NCBI RefSeq assembly: GCF_965216415.1
Contig: NZ_CBDCFU010000002.1
Reading direction: 5' to 3' (one strand)
Source: Marivita sp003149565
GTDB taxonomy: Bacteria > Pseudomonadota > Alphaproteobacteria > Rhodobacterales > Rhodobacteraceae
Length of the DNA stretch: 64,000 nucleotides
The number at the start of each line of letters is the position of its first letter. Within the stretch, counting starts at the first letter, position 1. This document shows positions 17,419-27,074 of this stretch, in pieces. A model generated the notes under the pieces. The model saw only the letters and a list, made by a program, of their open reading frames with translations, was not told the origin of the DNA and did no database searches. The position numbers and the translations under genes are program-made.

Positions 17419-18681
17419 TTACTTGTAAACGCGCTGGCGCACCTGCTCGAGGCGGGCGAGGATGTCGTCAAGATTGTCCGGAAACACCATGAATTCCTGG
17501 AAGCCCTGCATCGCCTCGGCCGCCATCTCTGCCGGGAAATCGCGGTCGAAGAACTGCGCCACACCACCCGGGCTGTTCGAGGACAGCATCGCAAAGCCCT
17601 GCTCGAGGAACTTGTCGTCGTCAATCGACGCGGACGCGTTCACCGGAAGCTGGCCAAGGTTCTGGCCGTTATTGATGACGGTTTGTTCATCCGCCGACAC
17701 CACAAAGCGCAGGAATTCACGCGCAGCTTCTTTGTTGTTGGCATTGGCTGGAATGTGGAACGTGTCGGTCGGCGCGTCTTCTGCCAATGCAACACCTTCA
17801 GTGATTGGCGGGAACTGGTAGAAGTCGAGCTGATCGTCGCTGAGGCCCGCTTCGCGCAGCGGGGCCACGGCGAAGTTGCCCATGAGGTAAGCTGCTGCAT
17901 CACCGTTCACCATGAAGGGCAGCGCTTCCTGCCAGGAGTAGTTCTGGTGGTTGTCGACATAGGCGCCCATGTCAATCAGCTCGCGCCAGTTGGCGAAGGT
18001 TTCACGCACGCGGTCATCCGTCCACGGCACCTCGCCTGCGGCCATTTCCATATGGAAATCATAGCCATGCGTGCGCAAGTTCAAGTAATCGAACCAGCCG
18101 CCTGCAGTCCAGAGGAACTTGGTGCCGATCGTGTAGCACTTCACGCCATTGTCGAGCAGAGTCTGGCAGTTCGACTTCATCTCGTCGAAGGTAGCGGGTT
18201 CGCTCAGACCGTACTGATCGTAGAGGTCTTTGCGGTAATAGATGCCCCACTGATAGTAGGTATAGGGCACGCCCCACTGCTTGCCGTCGATGGTCATCGC
18301 ACCCTTGGTGGAGGCGAGGTTTTCCGCAATCTCAGGTTCCATCCAAAGGTCGGACACGTCCTCAAACAGACCCGCCTCGACATAGGGACGCATGCGGTTA
18401 GCGGCATACCATGTCGCGACATCCGGAGCGTCGGCTGTCAGGAAGTTGCGGATCTGAGTTTTGTAGGCTTCGCGGTCGATCACCGTGGTTTCGATGTTCA
18501 GATCCGGGTGCATTTCGCCAAAGCGTTCGATCATCGCTTCCATCGTCGCGCGCGGTGCCGGGTTCGATGTGTCGAGGAAAATCTTCAGATCGCCGCTGAG
18601 CGAATGGCTTCCTGCAAATGCCGTCGAGGCTGCAATTGCAGCCGTCAGCGCCAATGCTGACGCTTTCAATGTGGAACGCAT
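17419..18681 (-). CDS. Periplasmic sugar-binding protein of ABC importer
   Basis: Extracytoplasmic solute-binding protein of 420 residues with a clear signal peptide (about 24 residues, ending AASTAFA). The mature part opens GSHSLSGDLKIFLD and continues like family 1 sugar-binding proteins. First gene of the minus-strand galactoside operon. The promoter region up to the divergent IclR gene holds paired palindromes, likely operators. Substrate is inferred from neighbouring alpha- and beta-galactosidases. Confidence 0.88.
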   Translation of the reverse strand: MRSTLKASALALTAAIAASTAFAGSHSLSGDLKIFLDTSNPAPRATMEAMIERFGEMHPDLNIETTVIDREAYKTQIRNFLTADAPDVATWYAANRMRPYVEAGLFEDVSDLWMEPEIAENLASTKGAMTIDGKQWGVPYTYYQWGIYYRKDLYDQYGLSEPATFDEMKSNCQTLLDNGVKCYTIGTKFLWTAGGWFDYLNLRTHGYDFHMEMAAGEVPWTDDRVRETFANWRELIDMGAYVDNHQNYSWQEALPFMVNGDAAAYLMGNFAVAPLREAGLSDDQLDFYQFPPITEGVALAEDAPTDTFHIPANANNKEAAREFLRFVVSADEQTVINNGQNLGQLPVNASASIDDDKFLEQGFAMLSSNSPGGVAQFFDRDFPAEMAAEAMQGFQEFMVFPDNLDDILARLEQVRQRVYK

Positions 18682-18720
18682 GGTGTCCTCCCTTATGCTC
18701 CCAATTCTGGTGCAATGCTG

Positions 18721-18757
18721 GTTTCATTATTTGAAACCTTGTTTTGCATATTGAAAT
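18721..18757. promoter_or_regulatory. Tandem IclR-type operators
   Basis: A 17-base perfect inverted repeat, GTTTCA-TTATT-TGAAAC, at 18721-18737 is followed by a related 17-mer, GTTTTG-CATAT-TGAAAT, at 18741-18757. They are offset by 20 bases, two helical turns, in the gap between the divergent binding-protein and IclR genes. This fits dimer-of-dimers binding by IclR regulators. Confidence 0.65.
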
Positions 18758-18830
18758 CATAACAGCGACTCGCCTATGGTTGTCAACAGCCGACAGGGCG
18801 CGACCTGCGGTAAAGGGAGGATATCGCGAC

Positions 18831-19670
18831 ATGGCATCGGCCGAACGCAACGACGGCACCGTAGGCAAAGCGCTGTCCGTGCTGGATCAGATCGCGTCTT
18901 ATGGACGCCCCGTTCGCTTTGGTGAGCTTTTGGCGGAGTTGGACATGCCAAAGGCCACGCTCTACCGCTTTGTGCAAACCCTGACCAATCAGCGCATGCT
19001 GCAATACGATCCCGACCGGCAGACCTATGCACCGGGACTGCGGCTGGTGCGGCTGGCCCATGCCGCTTGGGCGCAATCGTCCCTTGCACCTGTCGCACGC
19101 CCTCACATCGACGCCCTGAGCGCCGAGACCGGGGAAACGGTCCATCTGGCGCAGCTCGATCACGCGCAAGTGCTTTATGTCGACAAACGCAACGCCCGCG
19201 TTCCCATTGAGATGTTCAGTCAGGCCGGCAAGGTTGGACCCGCCTATTGCACCGGGGTCGGCAAGGCGATGCTGGCTTTCCTGCCTGATGGGGAATTGCA
19301 AACCGCCCTCGCCCAGCAGAGCTGGCATCAATTCACCTCCGCGACACATGGCTCAGAGGCCAGCTTGCGGCATGAATTGGCCGAGATCCGCGCCGAAGGC
19401 CTGAGCTTTGATCGTGAGGAGCACGAAATCGGCATCGTCTGCGTTGCAGTACCAATCCTCAATTCGCAGTCGCGCCCTCTGGGTGCGCTCTCGGTGACGG
19501 GGACGACCCGGCGCACGAACCTCGAAACACTGCGCGCGCTTGGTCCTCGGCTGAAACAAGCCGCCGCTGCGATTGCGCGCGACGCAGAAAGCTGGCTGTT
19601 CCCGCGCACGTCCGCGCAGCCCACCCCCCACAACAACGGAGAGATGTCCCATGTCCGGAGTGACGCTTGA
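18831..19670 (+). CDS. IclR-family transcriptional regulator of galactoside genes
   Basis: Regulator of 279 residues from the ATG at 18831, which has GGGAGG ten bases upstream; a longer in-frame reading would extend through the operator region. The winged helix-turn-helix (GKALSVLDQIASYGRPVRFGEL then MPKATLYRFVQTL) is at about 12-60 and the ligand-binding IclR domain follows, with GKAMLAFLP and EEHEIGIVCVAVP. Divergent from the galactoside transporter and probably its regulator. The C-terminus overlaps the ATPase gene by 20 bases. Confidence 0.9.
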   Translation: MASAERNDGTVGKALSVLDQIASYGRPVRFGELLAELDMPKATLYRFVQTLTNQRMLQYDPDRQTYAPGLRLVRLAHAAWAQSSLAPVARPHIDALSAETGETVHLAQLDHAQVLYVDKRNARVPIEMFSQAGKVGPAYCTGVGKAMLAFLPDGELQTALAQQSWHQFTSATHGSEASLRHELAEIRAEGLSFDREEHEIGIVCVAVPILNSQSRPLGALSVTGTTRRTNLETLRALGPRLKQAAAAIARDAESWLFPRTSAQPTPHNNGEMSHVRSDA

Positions 19671-20703
19671 CTCTGTCATCAAACGCTATGGCAACACGCA
19701 GGTCATCCACGGGATTGATCTGGAGGTCAACGACGGCGAGTTCTGCGTCTTTGTTGGGCCGTCCGGCTGTGGTAAGTCCACATTGCTGCGCATGGTGGCC
19801 GGTCTTGAAGAGACCACCGAAGGCATCATCCGCATAGGTGCTCGTGATGTGACGCGATTGGACCCGTCAGACCGGGGTGTATCGATGGTGTTTCAGACCT
19901 ATGCGCTCTATCCGCATATGACGGTCGAAGAAAACATGGGGTTCGGCCTCAAGATGACGGGTCATCCCAAGTCAGAGATCAAGGCCAAGGTCGCCGAGGC
20001 AAGCCGTATTCTGAAGTTGGACGAGTACCTCAAACGCAAGCCCAAAGCCCTTTCCGGCGGTCAGCGCCAGCGTGTCGCAATCGGGCGCGCCATCGTACGT
20101 GGGCCGGAGGTTTTCCTTTTTGACGAACCCTTGTCCAATCTCGACGCAGAACTGCGCGTCGAGATGCGGGTCGAAATCGCGCGTCTGCACAAGGAAATCG
20201 GCGCTACTATGATCTACGTGACCCACGATCAAGTTGAGGCCATGACACTTGCCGACAAGATCGTCGTGCTGCGCGCCGGTCGCATCGAACAGGTGGGGGC
20301 ACCGATGGAGCTTTACCGCGATCCCGACAACCGCTTTGTTGCCGGGTTCATTGGGTCGCCCTCGATGAATTTCATCAAGGGGGTGGTCAAAGGCGCCGAG
20401 GTGGTCTCGAACGGGCTGGCACATTCGGTGCCCAAGACCGGATCGGCGCAGGACGAGCAAGAGGTTCTGATCGGATTGCGGCCCGAACATCTGTCACTGA
20501 AGCCGGGCGCATCGCACCGTGTCGATCTTACCGAAAGCCTAGGCGGTGTCTCTTACGCGCATTTGATCGGGCCGGATGGCGAGAAGATCATTGTGGAAGA
20601 ACGCGGCGATCATCGGTCAACTGCCGGAGACAGTGTAGATATCTTGGTCGATCCGGATCATATGTACCTATTCGACGCCAAATCGGAACTGCGCCTACGC
20701 TAG
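19651..20703 (+). CDS. Sugar ABC transporter ATP-binding protein, UgpC/MalK family
   Basis: ATPase of 350 residues from the ATG at 19651. Walker A GPSGCGKST is at 36-44, the signature is LSGGQRQR, Walker B VFLFDEPLSNLD and the switch histidine in VTHDQ. A C-terminal TOBE/OB regulatory domain follows. It is on the opposite strand from the permease and binding-protein genes but overlaps the IclR gene, and is the only ATPase in this locus, so it probably powers the galactoside importer. The start within the IclR coding end suggests translational coupling. Confidence 0.9.
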   Translation: MSGVTLDSVIKRYGNTQVIHGIDLEVNDGEFCVFVGPSGCGKSTLLRMVAGLEETTEGIIRIGARDVTRLDPSDRGVSMVFQTYALYPHMTVEENMGFGLKMTGHPKSEIKAKVAEASRILKLDEYLKRKPKALSGGQRQRVAIGRAIVRGPEVFLFDEPLSNLDAELRVEMRVEIARLHKEIGATMIYVTHDQVEAMTLADKIVVLRAGRIEQVGAPMELYRDPDNRFVAGFIGSPSMNFIKGVVKGAEVVSNGLAHSVPKTGSAQDEQEVLIGLRPEHLSLKPGASHRVDLTESLGGVSYAHLIGPDGEKIIVEERGDHRSTAGDSVDILVDPDHMYLFDAKSELRLR

Positions 20704-20710
20704 TTGCGAA

Positions 20711-22294
20711 TTAAGTTTCTGTTTTGTGCGCAGCGGCCTTTTGTGAAGCCTTTTCAGCCTTGCGACGTGCAACAAGATCCCGGGTGAGCGGAAACTCGGC
20801 CAGATCAGACCGCCCCGCCCGGATGACCGCGTCGTATAAAGCATTGACCCGCCTCAAGTCGGGCGGGACAGCACGCGCAGCGGCAAAAATGCCGCCATCA
20901 CTGGCCGGTGGGAAATAGATTAGATCGTTCAAGCCCAGGAAATCGCCTTGGCCGTGGGAAAGGAAAAGCTCCTGATACCAGAAGTCGGGAAAGACCGGTT
21001 GTGCTTCATCCGGCAAACTTTCACGCCATGCAGTGAGTTCCTCCATCAGAACCTTCGACAGGCGTGAATCCTCGGTATTCAAACGCAATCGTCTTAAGGC
21101 ATGACGCATTGCCTTGCGATACGGCGCGTTGACCGTTGGTGTCCACAAACGGGCAGTCACAACCTCAAGCGCATTGCCGCGTATCCACATCTTTCCAAAA
21201 TCAAGTTTTCGGAAATATCCGTTGCGCCACCAAGTATCGCCCATGGTCTTGAGGCCTGTCGAGATTGCACATCGTACCTGAAAATTGCGGGACCGCTTTC
21301 GATTTGGAAAAAACGACCCATTGGCCGTTGCCGACCGAGGCTGCGCCAAGAAATCAGCGCCAACGCGCTCTGACAACGATTGCGCGATCGAGAGATCAAG
21401 CTCGGTGATCCAGTTGTCGCTATAACTGTAATACCGGAAAAAGTCGCTGAACCCATCTGGTGCAGAGGCGACCAGCATCCGCGAGTCCTGCCCTCCACTG
21501 ATGGCCATATAGCCGCTGTATTTCGCCTGCAGTGCCGAAAGAATAGTGTGCAAGCGATCTACAATGGCCGTCGCCGCCACATCTGGGTCACTTAGTGCCT
21601 CGTCCACAGAAACGTTCGGACGACGCTCTGCGGTGAAAGTTACCAGATCAAGTGCATGATTGCTTAGAAGCTGACGGGCATGCTTGTCAAAGGTTTGCCC
21701 GAAACACGTGGTCTTCAGGCCTGTGCCAACACTGTCCTGCGGCAGGATTTTAGAGAACTCCGGAATGGCGCGGATCTCTGCTGGCACTTCAAAGATTGGA
21801 TTTGGCTCCAGATCCCGCGTCAGGGCCAGAAGCAGACTCGACGCAACCACGCCATTGGCCGGGTCATAGATCGCACCGAGCGCACCAATCGGATCGAGAA
21901 AAAGCCGCGAGACGGTTTTGCCATCGTCCGCGAAAGAGGCAATCACGACGTATCGTCCACTGAGTCCGGACACGAATGTCTCGATATGCTCTATCGCATT
22001 GCCCGACGCGGGTTTTGCATCAAGCCGAACCTCATTGTCGACAAGCATACCACGCGCATCAACGGCGAAACCCAGAACCCAACCCAACTGACGTCCACTC
22101 TTCGTCGTCAAACGGGCTACCGGCAAATCCGCACTGTGGTAAAGATAAAATGGGCCGACCTTCAATTGGCGAAATGCGGATAGGTCGAGAGGCGTTTTCG
22201 ACAGCACATATTGGTGTCGAAACGCTTCTTCAAAGGTGACATTTGCAGCTTCGGTAAAGACTGACGCCAAGACCCTTTTTGCTGTGCCTGCCAT
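20711..22294 (-). CDS. Asparagine-synthase-like ATP-pyrophosphatase domain protein
   Basis: A 527-residue protein of unknown substrate. The PP-loop SGGQDSR sits mid-protein, matching the SGG-x-DS adenylation motif of asparagine synthetase B-type enzymes. The N-terminal half (SGRYVVIASFADD, FLDPIGALGAIYD) resembles the glutaminase-like fold but there is no Cys at position 2, so ammonia would not come from glutamine there. Such proteins amidate or cyclise acceptors in peptide, polysaccharide or natural-product pathways. The gene starts 18 bases after a PagL-like gene, hinting at an envelope-related role; this is speculation. The C-terminal tail is Lys/Ala rich. Confidence 0.6.
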   Translation of the reverse strand: MAGTAKRVLASVFTEAANVTFEEAFRHQYVLSKTPLDLSAFRQLKVGPFYLYHSADLPVARLTTKSGRQLGWVLGFAVDARGMLVDNEVRLDAKPASGNAIEHIETFVSGLSGRYVVIASFADDGKTVSRLFLDPIGALGAIYDPANGVVASSLLLALTRDLEPNPIFEVPAEIRAIPEFSKILPQDSVGTGLKTTCFGQTFDKHARQLLSNHALDLVTFTAERRPNVSVDEALSDPDVAATAIVDRLHTILSALQAKYSGYMAISGGQDSRMLVASAPDGFSDFFRYYSYSDNWITELDLSIAQSLSERVGADFLAQPRSATANGSFFPNRKRSRNFQVRCAISTGLKTMGDTWWRNGYFRKLDFGKMWIRGNALEVVTARLWTPTVNAPYRKAMRHALRRLRLNTEDSRLSKVLMEELTAWRESLPDEAQPVFPDFWYQELFLSHGQGDFLGLNDLIYFPPASDGGIFAAARAVPPDLRRVNALYDAVIRAGRSDLAEFPLTRDLVARRKAEKASQKAAAHKTET

Positions 22295-22312
22295 CCAAAC
22301 GGCGCCCGGCGG

Positions 22313-22834
22313 TCAGTGGATCGGAATGGAGACTTTAAACTGGACGGTCTCAACACCGGGGTTTTCTTCGTAAATTCCAGCATTTGACCGATGATCATAA
22401 CTCACGGCCATGCGCCACCCGCGCGAGGTTTCATAACCCAATTCCAGCCCGGAGCGGAACGCCACAGTGCCGCCAAGATCAAATCCACCATTGTCAAAAT
22501 ACAGCCCCGGCATCGCGTGGAGTTCGGCGTAGGCACCGCTGCGGCCGAATGGTATGGTGTAGGTTGCACCAAATCCGGCCCATGTCTCGCCCTGCTCACC
22601 CAAAGACAAACCGAGCGCCGCTCCAAAAGGCCCACGCATCTGGCCAAGATCATAGCGCAAATAAAGCTCAGCAGCCTCGTCGGCACGCCGTTCCAGAACT
22701 TGGCCTCCGGACAAAGACAAGCGCGGAACAATGTCCGTCTTGGCCAAACAGCCTTCGGTCGAGCCACAATGGTTCATGCCCATATCTGTCAAGCCAATGA
22801 TAAAGAGCAAAGCTGCAAAGGTGCCGTCGGCCAT
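22313..22834 (-). CDS. PagL-like acyloxyacyl hydrolase / lipid A 3-O-deacylase
   Basis: Small outer-membrane barrel candidate of 173 residues. An N-terminal hydrophobic stretch looks like a signal peptide, followed by alternating beta-strand-like segments. The C-terminal motif DHRSNAGIYEENPG carries the His-x-Ser pair plus following acidic residues typical of the PagL catalytic triad, and the chain ends in a strand (FKVSIPIH). PagL removes the 3-O-acyl chain of lipid A and so alters surface charge and immune recognition. Ribosome site AGGA seven bases before ATG. Function is inferred from motif and size. Confidence 0.7.
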   Translation of the reverse strand: MADGTFAALLFIIGLTDMGMNHCGSTEGCLAKTDIVPRLSLSGGQVLERRADEAAELYLRYDLGQMRGPFGAALGLSLGEQGETWAGFGATYTIPFGRSGAYAELHAMPGLYFDNGGFDLGGTVAFRSGLELGYETSRGWRMAVSYDHRSNAGIYEENPGVETVQFKVSIPIH

Positions 22835-23121
22835 AGGATTATCCTGTCTCTCGGGTATGAGGGTCTAGGGATGGGCCAAATCACCCGGATTGTCCAGTTT
22901 TGCAGCGCGCGTGTCGCTCACGAGATGAAGTAATGCCGATCACATTTCAAATGTTCAACTCATTCACGCGCAAATCGAGCCATCTGGTCGTGGTCGTCTT
23001 AGGTGACATACCTTTCTCGCTCTCAATTGGTCGACCGCCGATCTCGGATTACACCCAACCGACCAGCGCCCGTACGACCCCAGAACACCGTTTCCACGTC
23101 TGATCTGGGGCCGGTCTACGG

Positions 23122-23748
23122 CTAAATCAGACCCTGCCTTTGCGCAAAAACCAAAGCTTGCGTACGATTTGCGGCCCCAAGCTTTTTGCAAATCGAGCGC
23201 ACCCGCATTTTCACAGTTGTCTCAGACAAGCCCAAAATGCGCATGATGTCTTTATTCGACAATCCTTCAGTCAATTTTTTCAAGACATCGAACTCCTTGC
23301 AGGAGAGAGAGCATTGCTCCAACGCATCATCCGCAAAAGTCGTAACTTGTTGTTCACTTGGGACATACACCTGCCCGCTCTGGATCAGTTTCAAAGCGAA
23401 CATGAGAGACTCGAACGAAAACTGTTTCGGGATCAGCCCTGAGACACCAATATCCAAACAGTTTTGTACGAAAGTGTGTGTTGTTTCATTGCCAAAAAGG
23501 ATGACTTTTGCGGGGTCGCATTTCTGAAGCACCGCTTGCACATCCGCAATTTGAACGGGATACGCCAGACTTGTTTCGAGTAAAACCAGATCAAACTCTT
23601 GATCTGCCTTCATCTCCAATGCTTCTGCGATGGTTGGCACAGATACTGCTTGAAAATCACCCGTTTGTTCCAAACTAGACGAAATCAAGTCGGAGATGAG
23701 CGTGTGATCCTCGATAATCAATATGCGCGACGGTGTTGAAGTGCCCAT
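23122..23748 (-). CDS. NarL/FixJ-type response regulator with Glu in place of phospho-acceptor Asp
   Basis: Two-domain protein of 208 residues: receiver (8-125) and LuxR helix-turn-helix (about 145-205; CKEFDVLKKLTEGLSNKDIM and GLSETTVKMRVRSI). Acidic pocket residues Glu13-Asp14 and conserved Lys108 are kept, but the expected phosphorylated Asp is Glu58 (FDLVLLETS, codon GAA), and the switch Thr/Ser position is Gly86. It may therefore act without phosphorylation, perhaps constitutively or on a ligand. No histidine kinase lies nearby. Targets are unknown; the PagL and asparagine-synthase-like genes are neighbours on the same strand. Confidence 0.85.
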   Translation of the reverse strand: MGTSTPSRILIIEDHTLISDLISSSLEQTGDFQAVSVPTIAEALEMKADQEFDLVLLETSLAYPVQIADVQAVLQKCDPAKVILFGNETTHTFVQNCLDIGVSGLIPKQFSFESLMFALKLIQSGQVYVPSEQQVTTFADDALEQCSLSCKEFDVLKKLTEGLSNKDIMRILGLSETTVKMRVRSICKKLGAANRTQALVFAQRQGLI

Positions 23749-24168
<420 letters not shown>

Positions 24169-24274
24169 ACACTGTTGCGAGGGGTAAGTCGAATTGCCCC
24201 GAACTGCAAGAGGTGTTTACGCCGAATTCATGAAGAAGCTTTGTAATCAGGCTGCCTATACAGACCGTTTCCTG

Positions 24275-24859
24275 CTACACAACGCGAAAAGCCTCGCAGG
24301 TCAGGCCACCACCATAGTGCATAAAAATAGTGCCTGGCTTGGCGTATCTTGCTACCGCCTCAGTAACCCTGTTTTTCTCAGCGGGCCACGCGTAGATGTA
24401 AATGATGTCAAAATCAAAAAGCCCAAAACCATACTCTGTTTCGAAAGTCTCAAGCGTGGTTTCGCTAGTGAACAGTGCATCAGGCTTATAAGAACCTTCG
24501 TAGAACGACGCCTGGATACGATGCGCAGATGCCAAGCGGCGCGCTTCGAGGACCAGCCTCGTTTCAATCTCGATCCCGATTGCGTTCCACCCTTTTAACG
24601 ACGCGAGACAGGTCACTACCCCAACGCCACTACCCCATTCGCAAAAGCGTGGTGTTTCGGTATGAATATGCGGGGAGATTGCGTCCAAAAATCGGAATGC
24701 TATGTTGCCGGGCGATGTGACGAGGCCAGGCACGCGTTCGTGCTCCGGCAAGTTTTGCAGCTTCTGAGCCAGCTTAGACGCGTCATTTATTAACGCCATC
24801 GCATTCGGCGACGGCGTTGCATCACCCAGGTCAACGTCAAAGCGTTCAATTCCGATCAT
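24275..24859 (-). CDS. Class I SAM-dependent methyltransferase-like protein inside the rRNA operon
   Basis: A 194-residue protein with a Rossmann-type methyltransferase core: motif I FCEWGSGVGVVTCLA at about 72-86, motif II acidic end in NAIGIEIETRLVLEA, and a later FDFDIIYIYAWP strand. The target is unknown; the protein lacks extra RNA-binding domains that I recognise. It lies between 5S rRNA and initiator tRNA on the same strand, a place where close relatives normally have no gene, so it may be co-transcribed with rRNA. Base composition looks lower in GC than surrounding metabolic genes, which suggests later acquisition. ATG at 24857-24859; ribosome site is weak. Confidence 0.75.
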   Translation of the reverse strand: MIGIERFDVDLGDATPSPNAMALINDASKLAQKLQNLPEHERVPGLVTSPGNIAFRFLDAISPHIHTETPRFCEWGSGVGVVTCLASLKGWNAIGIEIETRLVLEARRLASAHRIQASFYEGSYKPDALFTSETTLETFETEYGFGLFDFDIIYIYAWPAEKNRVTEAVARYAKPGTIFMHYGGGLTCEAFRVV

Positions 24860-24968
24860 ACGATCGAACAGACCTCAAATGGGCCTGTTAAGCCATACCC
24901 GACTGTGTATTTCATGTATATTTTTCATCATTTAGAGAGATATGTTTTTTGTGATTGAGCTTACTAGG

Positions 24969-25082
24969 TTTGGCGGTGACCTACTCTCCCACGACTTGAG
25001 TCGCAGTACCATTGGCGCGGTGGCACTTAACGGCCGGGTTCGGAAAGGGACCGGGTGTTTTGCTCACGCTATGACCACCAAA
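24969..25082 (-). rRNA. 5S ribosomal RNA
   Basis: About 114 bases whose ends pair (TTTGGTGG with CCGCCAAA on the RNA strand) and whose interior has CCGAACCCGG and the conserved GTAGGTCACCGCC ending. Follows 23S by a 217-base spacer that contains a strong hairpin (CGGTGCG/CGCACCG, 25254-25280). Ends are placed by stem complementarity, accurate to a few bases. Confidence 0.95.
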
Positions 25083-25724
25083 CCGAGAAAGCTCAATGTT
25101 TCGCGTATTTTGCGATTATTGAGTGTTGTCCAAGCCAAGTATTTTTCACTTGGTGTATGTGCTTTTGGTCGTTGGTCCAGGAGTGGGTTGCGTTTTATTG
25201 CAGTCCCACTGTGCTAACGTACGTTTTGTGTTTCAAACGTTTTGTTTTGCACGCGGTGCGCTGTTTTATTTGGCGCACCGGTTTTGTTGTTACTGGATCA
25301 AATCAAGCCTATCGGGCCATTAGTACCGGTCAGCTGAACGCATTGCTGCGCTTACACCTCCGGCCTATCGACGTGGTGGTCTACCACGGCCCTCAGGGAT
25401 ACCTTGTTTTGAGGGGGGCTTCCCGCTTAGATGCCTTCAGCGGTTATCCTTTCCGATCATAGCTACCCTGCACTGCGGCTGGCGCCACAACAGGTCCACC
25501 AGTGGATCGTTCACCCCGGTCCTCTCGTACTAGGGGCAACTCCTCTCAAGTATCCTACACCCACGGCAGATAGGGACCGAACTGTCTCACGACGTTCTAA
25601 ACCCAGCTCACGTACCTCTTTAAACGGCGAACAGCCGTACCCTTGGGACCTGCTCCAGCCCCAGGATGAGATGAGCCGACATCGAGGTGCCAAACACTGC
25701 CGTCGATATGGACTCTTGGGCAGT

Positions 25725-25773
<49 letters not shown>

Positions 25774-25916
25774 CCCACTTGGGACCACCGGATCACTATG
25801 GCCGTCTTTCGACTCTGCTCGACTTGTCAGTCTCGCAGTCAGGCTGGCTTCTGCCATTGCACTCAACGAGCGATTTCCGACCGCTCTGAGCCAACCTTCG
25901 CGCGCCTCCGTTACGC

Positions 25917-25951
<35 letters not shown>

Positions 25952-26206
25952 ACGCAGGGTCCCGGATCCGGATAACGGACCGCGGTTAGACATCAAGAGT
26001 GCGAAGGGTGGTATCTCAAGGGAGGCTCCACAGAGACTGGCGTCCCTGCTTCGAAGCCTACCACCTATCCTGCACATCACAATCCTGATGCCAGTGCGAA
26101 GCTGTAGTAAAGGTGCACGGGGTCTTTCCGTCTAACCGCGGGAAGCCTGCATCTTGACAGGCAATTCAATTTCGCTGAGTCGATGTTGGAGACAGCGGGG
26201 AAGTCG

Positions 26207-26289
<83 letters not shown>

Positions 26290-26851
26290 TGGGCTTCAAT
26301 TCAGAGCTCTCACCCCTCCTTTTAACCTTCAGGCACCGGGCAGGCGTCAGACCCTATACGTCGTCTTGCGACTTCGCAGAGCCCTGTGTTTTTAATAAAC
26401 AGTCGCCACCCCCTGGTTTGTGCCCCCAGCCCCTAGTTGCCTAGGAACCGGGCCTCCTTCTCGCGAACTTACGGAGGTATTTTGCCGAGTTCCTTCAACA
26501 TCGTTCTCTCAAGCGCCTTGGTATGCTCTACCAGTCCACCTGTGTCGGTTTAGGGTACGGTCTGATGATGGAGCTATTTCCAGGAACTGCTGAACGGCCC
26601 CTCCAATCCGATAAGGAGGAACAATCTTTGCAATCCGTCACTTCCATCTGGCCCACGAATATTAACGTGGTTCCCATCGCCTACGCCTTTCGGCCTCGGC
26701 TTAGGGGCCGGCTTACCCTGCTCAGATTAGCTTTAAGCAGGAACCCTTGGACTTTCGGCGAGAGTGTCTCTCACACTCTTTGTCGCTACTCATGTCATCA
26801 TTCTCGCTAGTGATCTCTCCACCGGATCGCTCACGCGCCGGCTTCACAGAA

Positions 26852-26918
26852 AGCTCCTTGTCTCCAAGGCCGTAGGGTGCGTGCTTGCACGCACCAACGA
26901 CTAAAGAGACATGGAGCT
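26852..26918 (-). other. 23S helix-45 intervening sequence
   Basis: On the RNA strand AGCTCC-A-TGTCTC pairs with GAGACA-A-GGAGCT, enclosing a 41-base apex. Compared with the E. coli sequence from memory, roughly 75 bases are inserted near position 1170, a known intervening-sequence site. The apex is a REP palindrome with its CTACGG tail. RNase III excision is expected. Confidence 0.8.
26876..26895 (-). repeat. REP-family palindrome inside the 23S rRNA gene
   Basis: RNA-strand arms GGTGCGTGC and GCACGCACC flank AA and are followed by CTACGG. Over the 26-base unit it differs from the palindrome right after the REP-associated transposase gene (41776-41795) by one loop base. Confidence 0.9.
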
Positions 26919-27043
26919 ATGTCACACTACGCTCTGCTACCATGCACTATGTGCATCCGAAGCTTCGGCTCATGGCTTGAGCCCCGTTACATCTTCGCCG
27001 CAGGACAACTTATTTAGACCAGTGAGCTGTTACGCTATCTTTA

Positions 27044-27074
<31 letters not shown>

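Noticed and set aside
22835..23121. Gene in the gap between PagL-like and response regulator genes
   Set aside because: Short frames only, without ribosome sites; nothing recognisable in about 290 bases.
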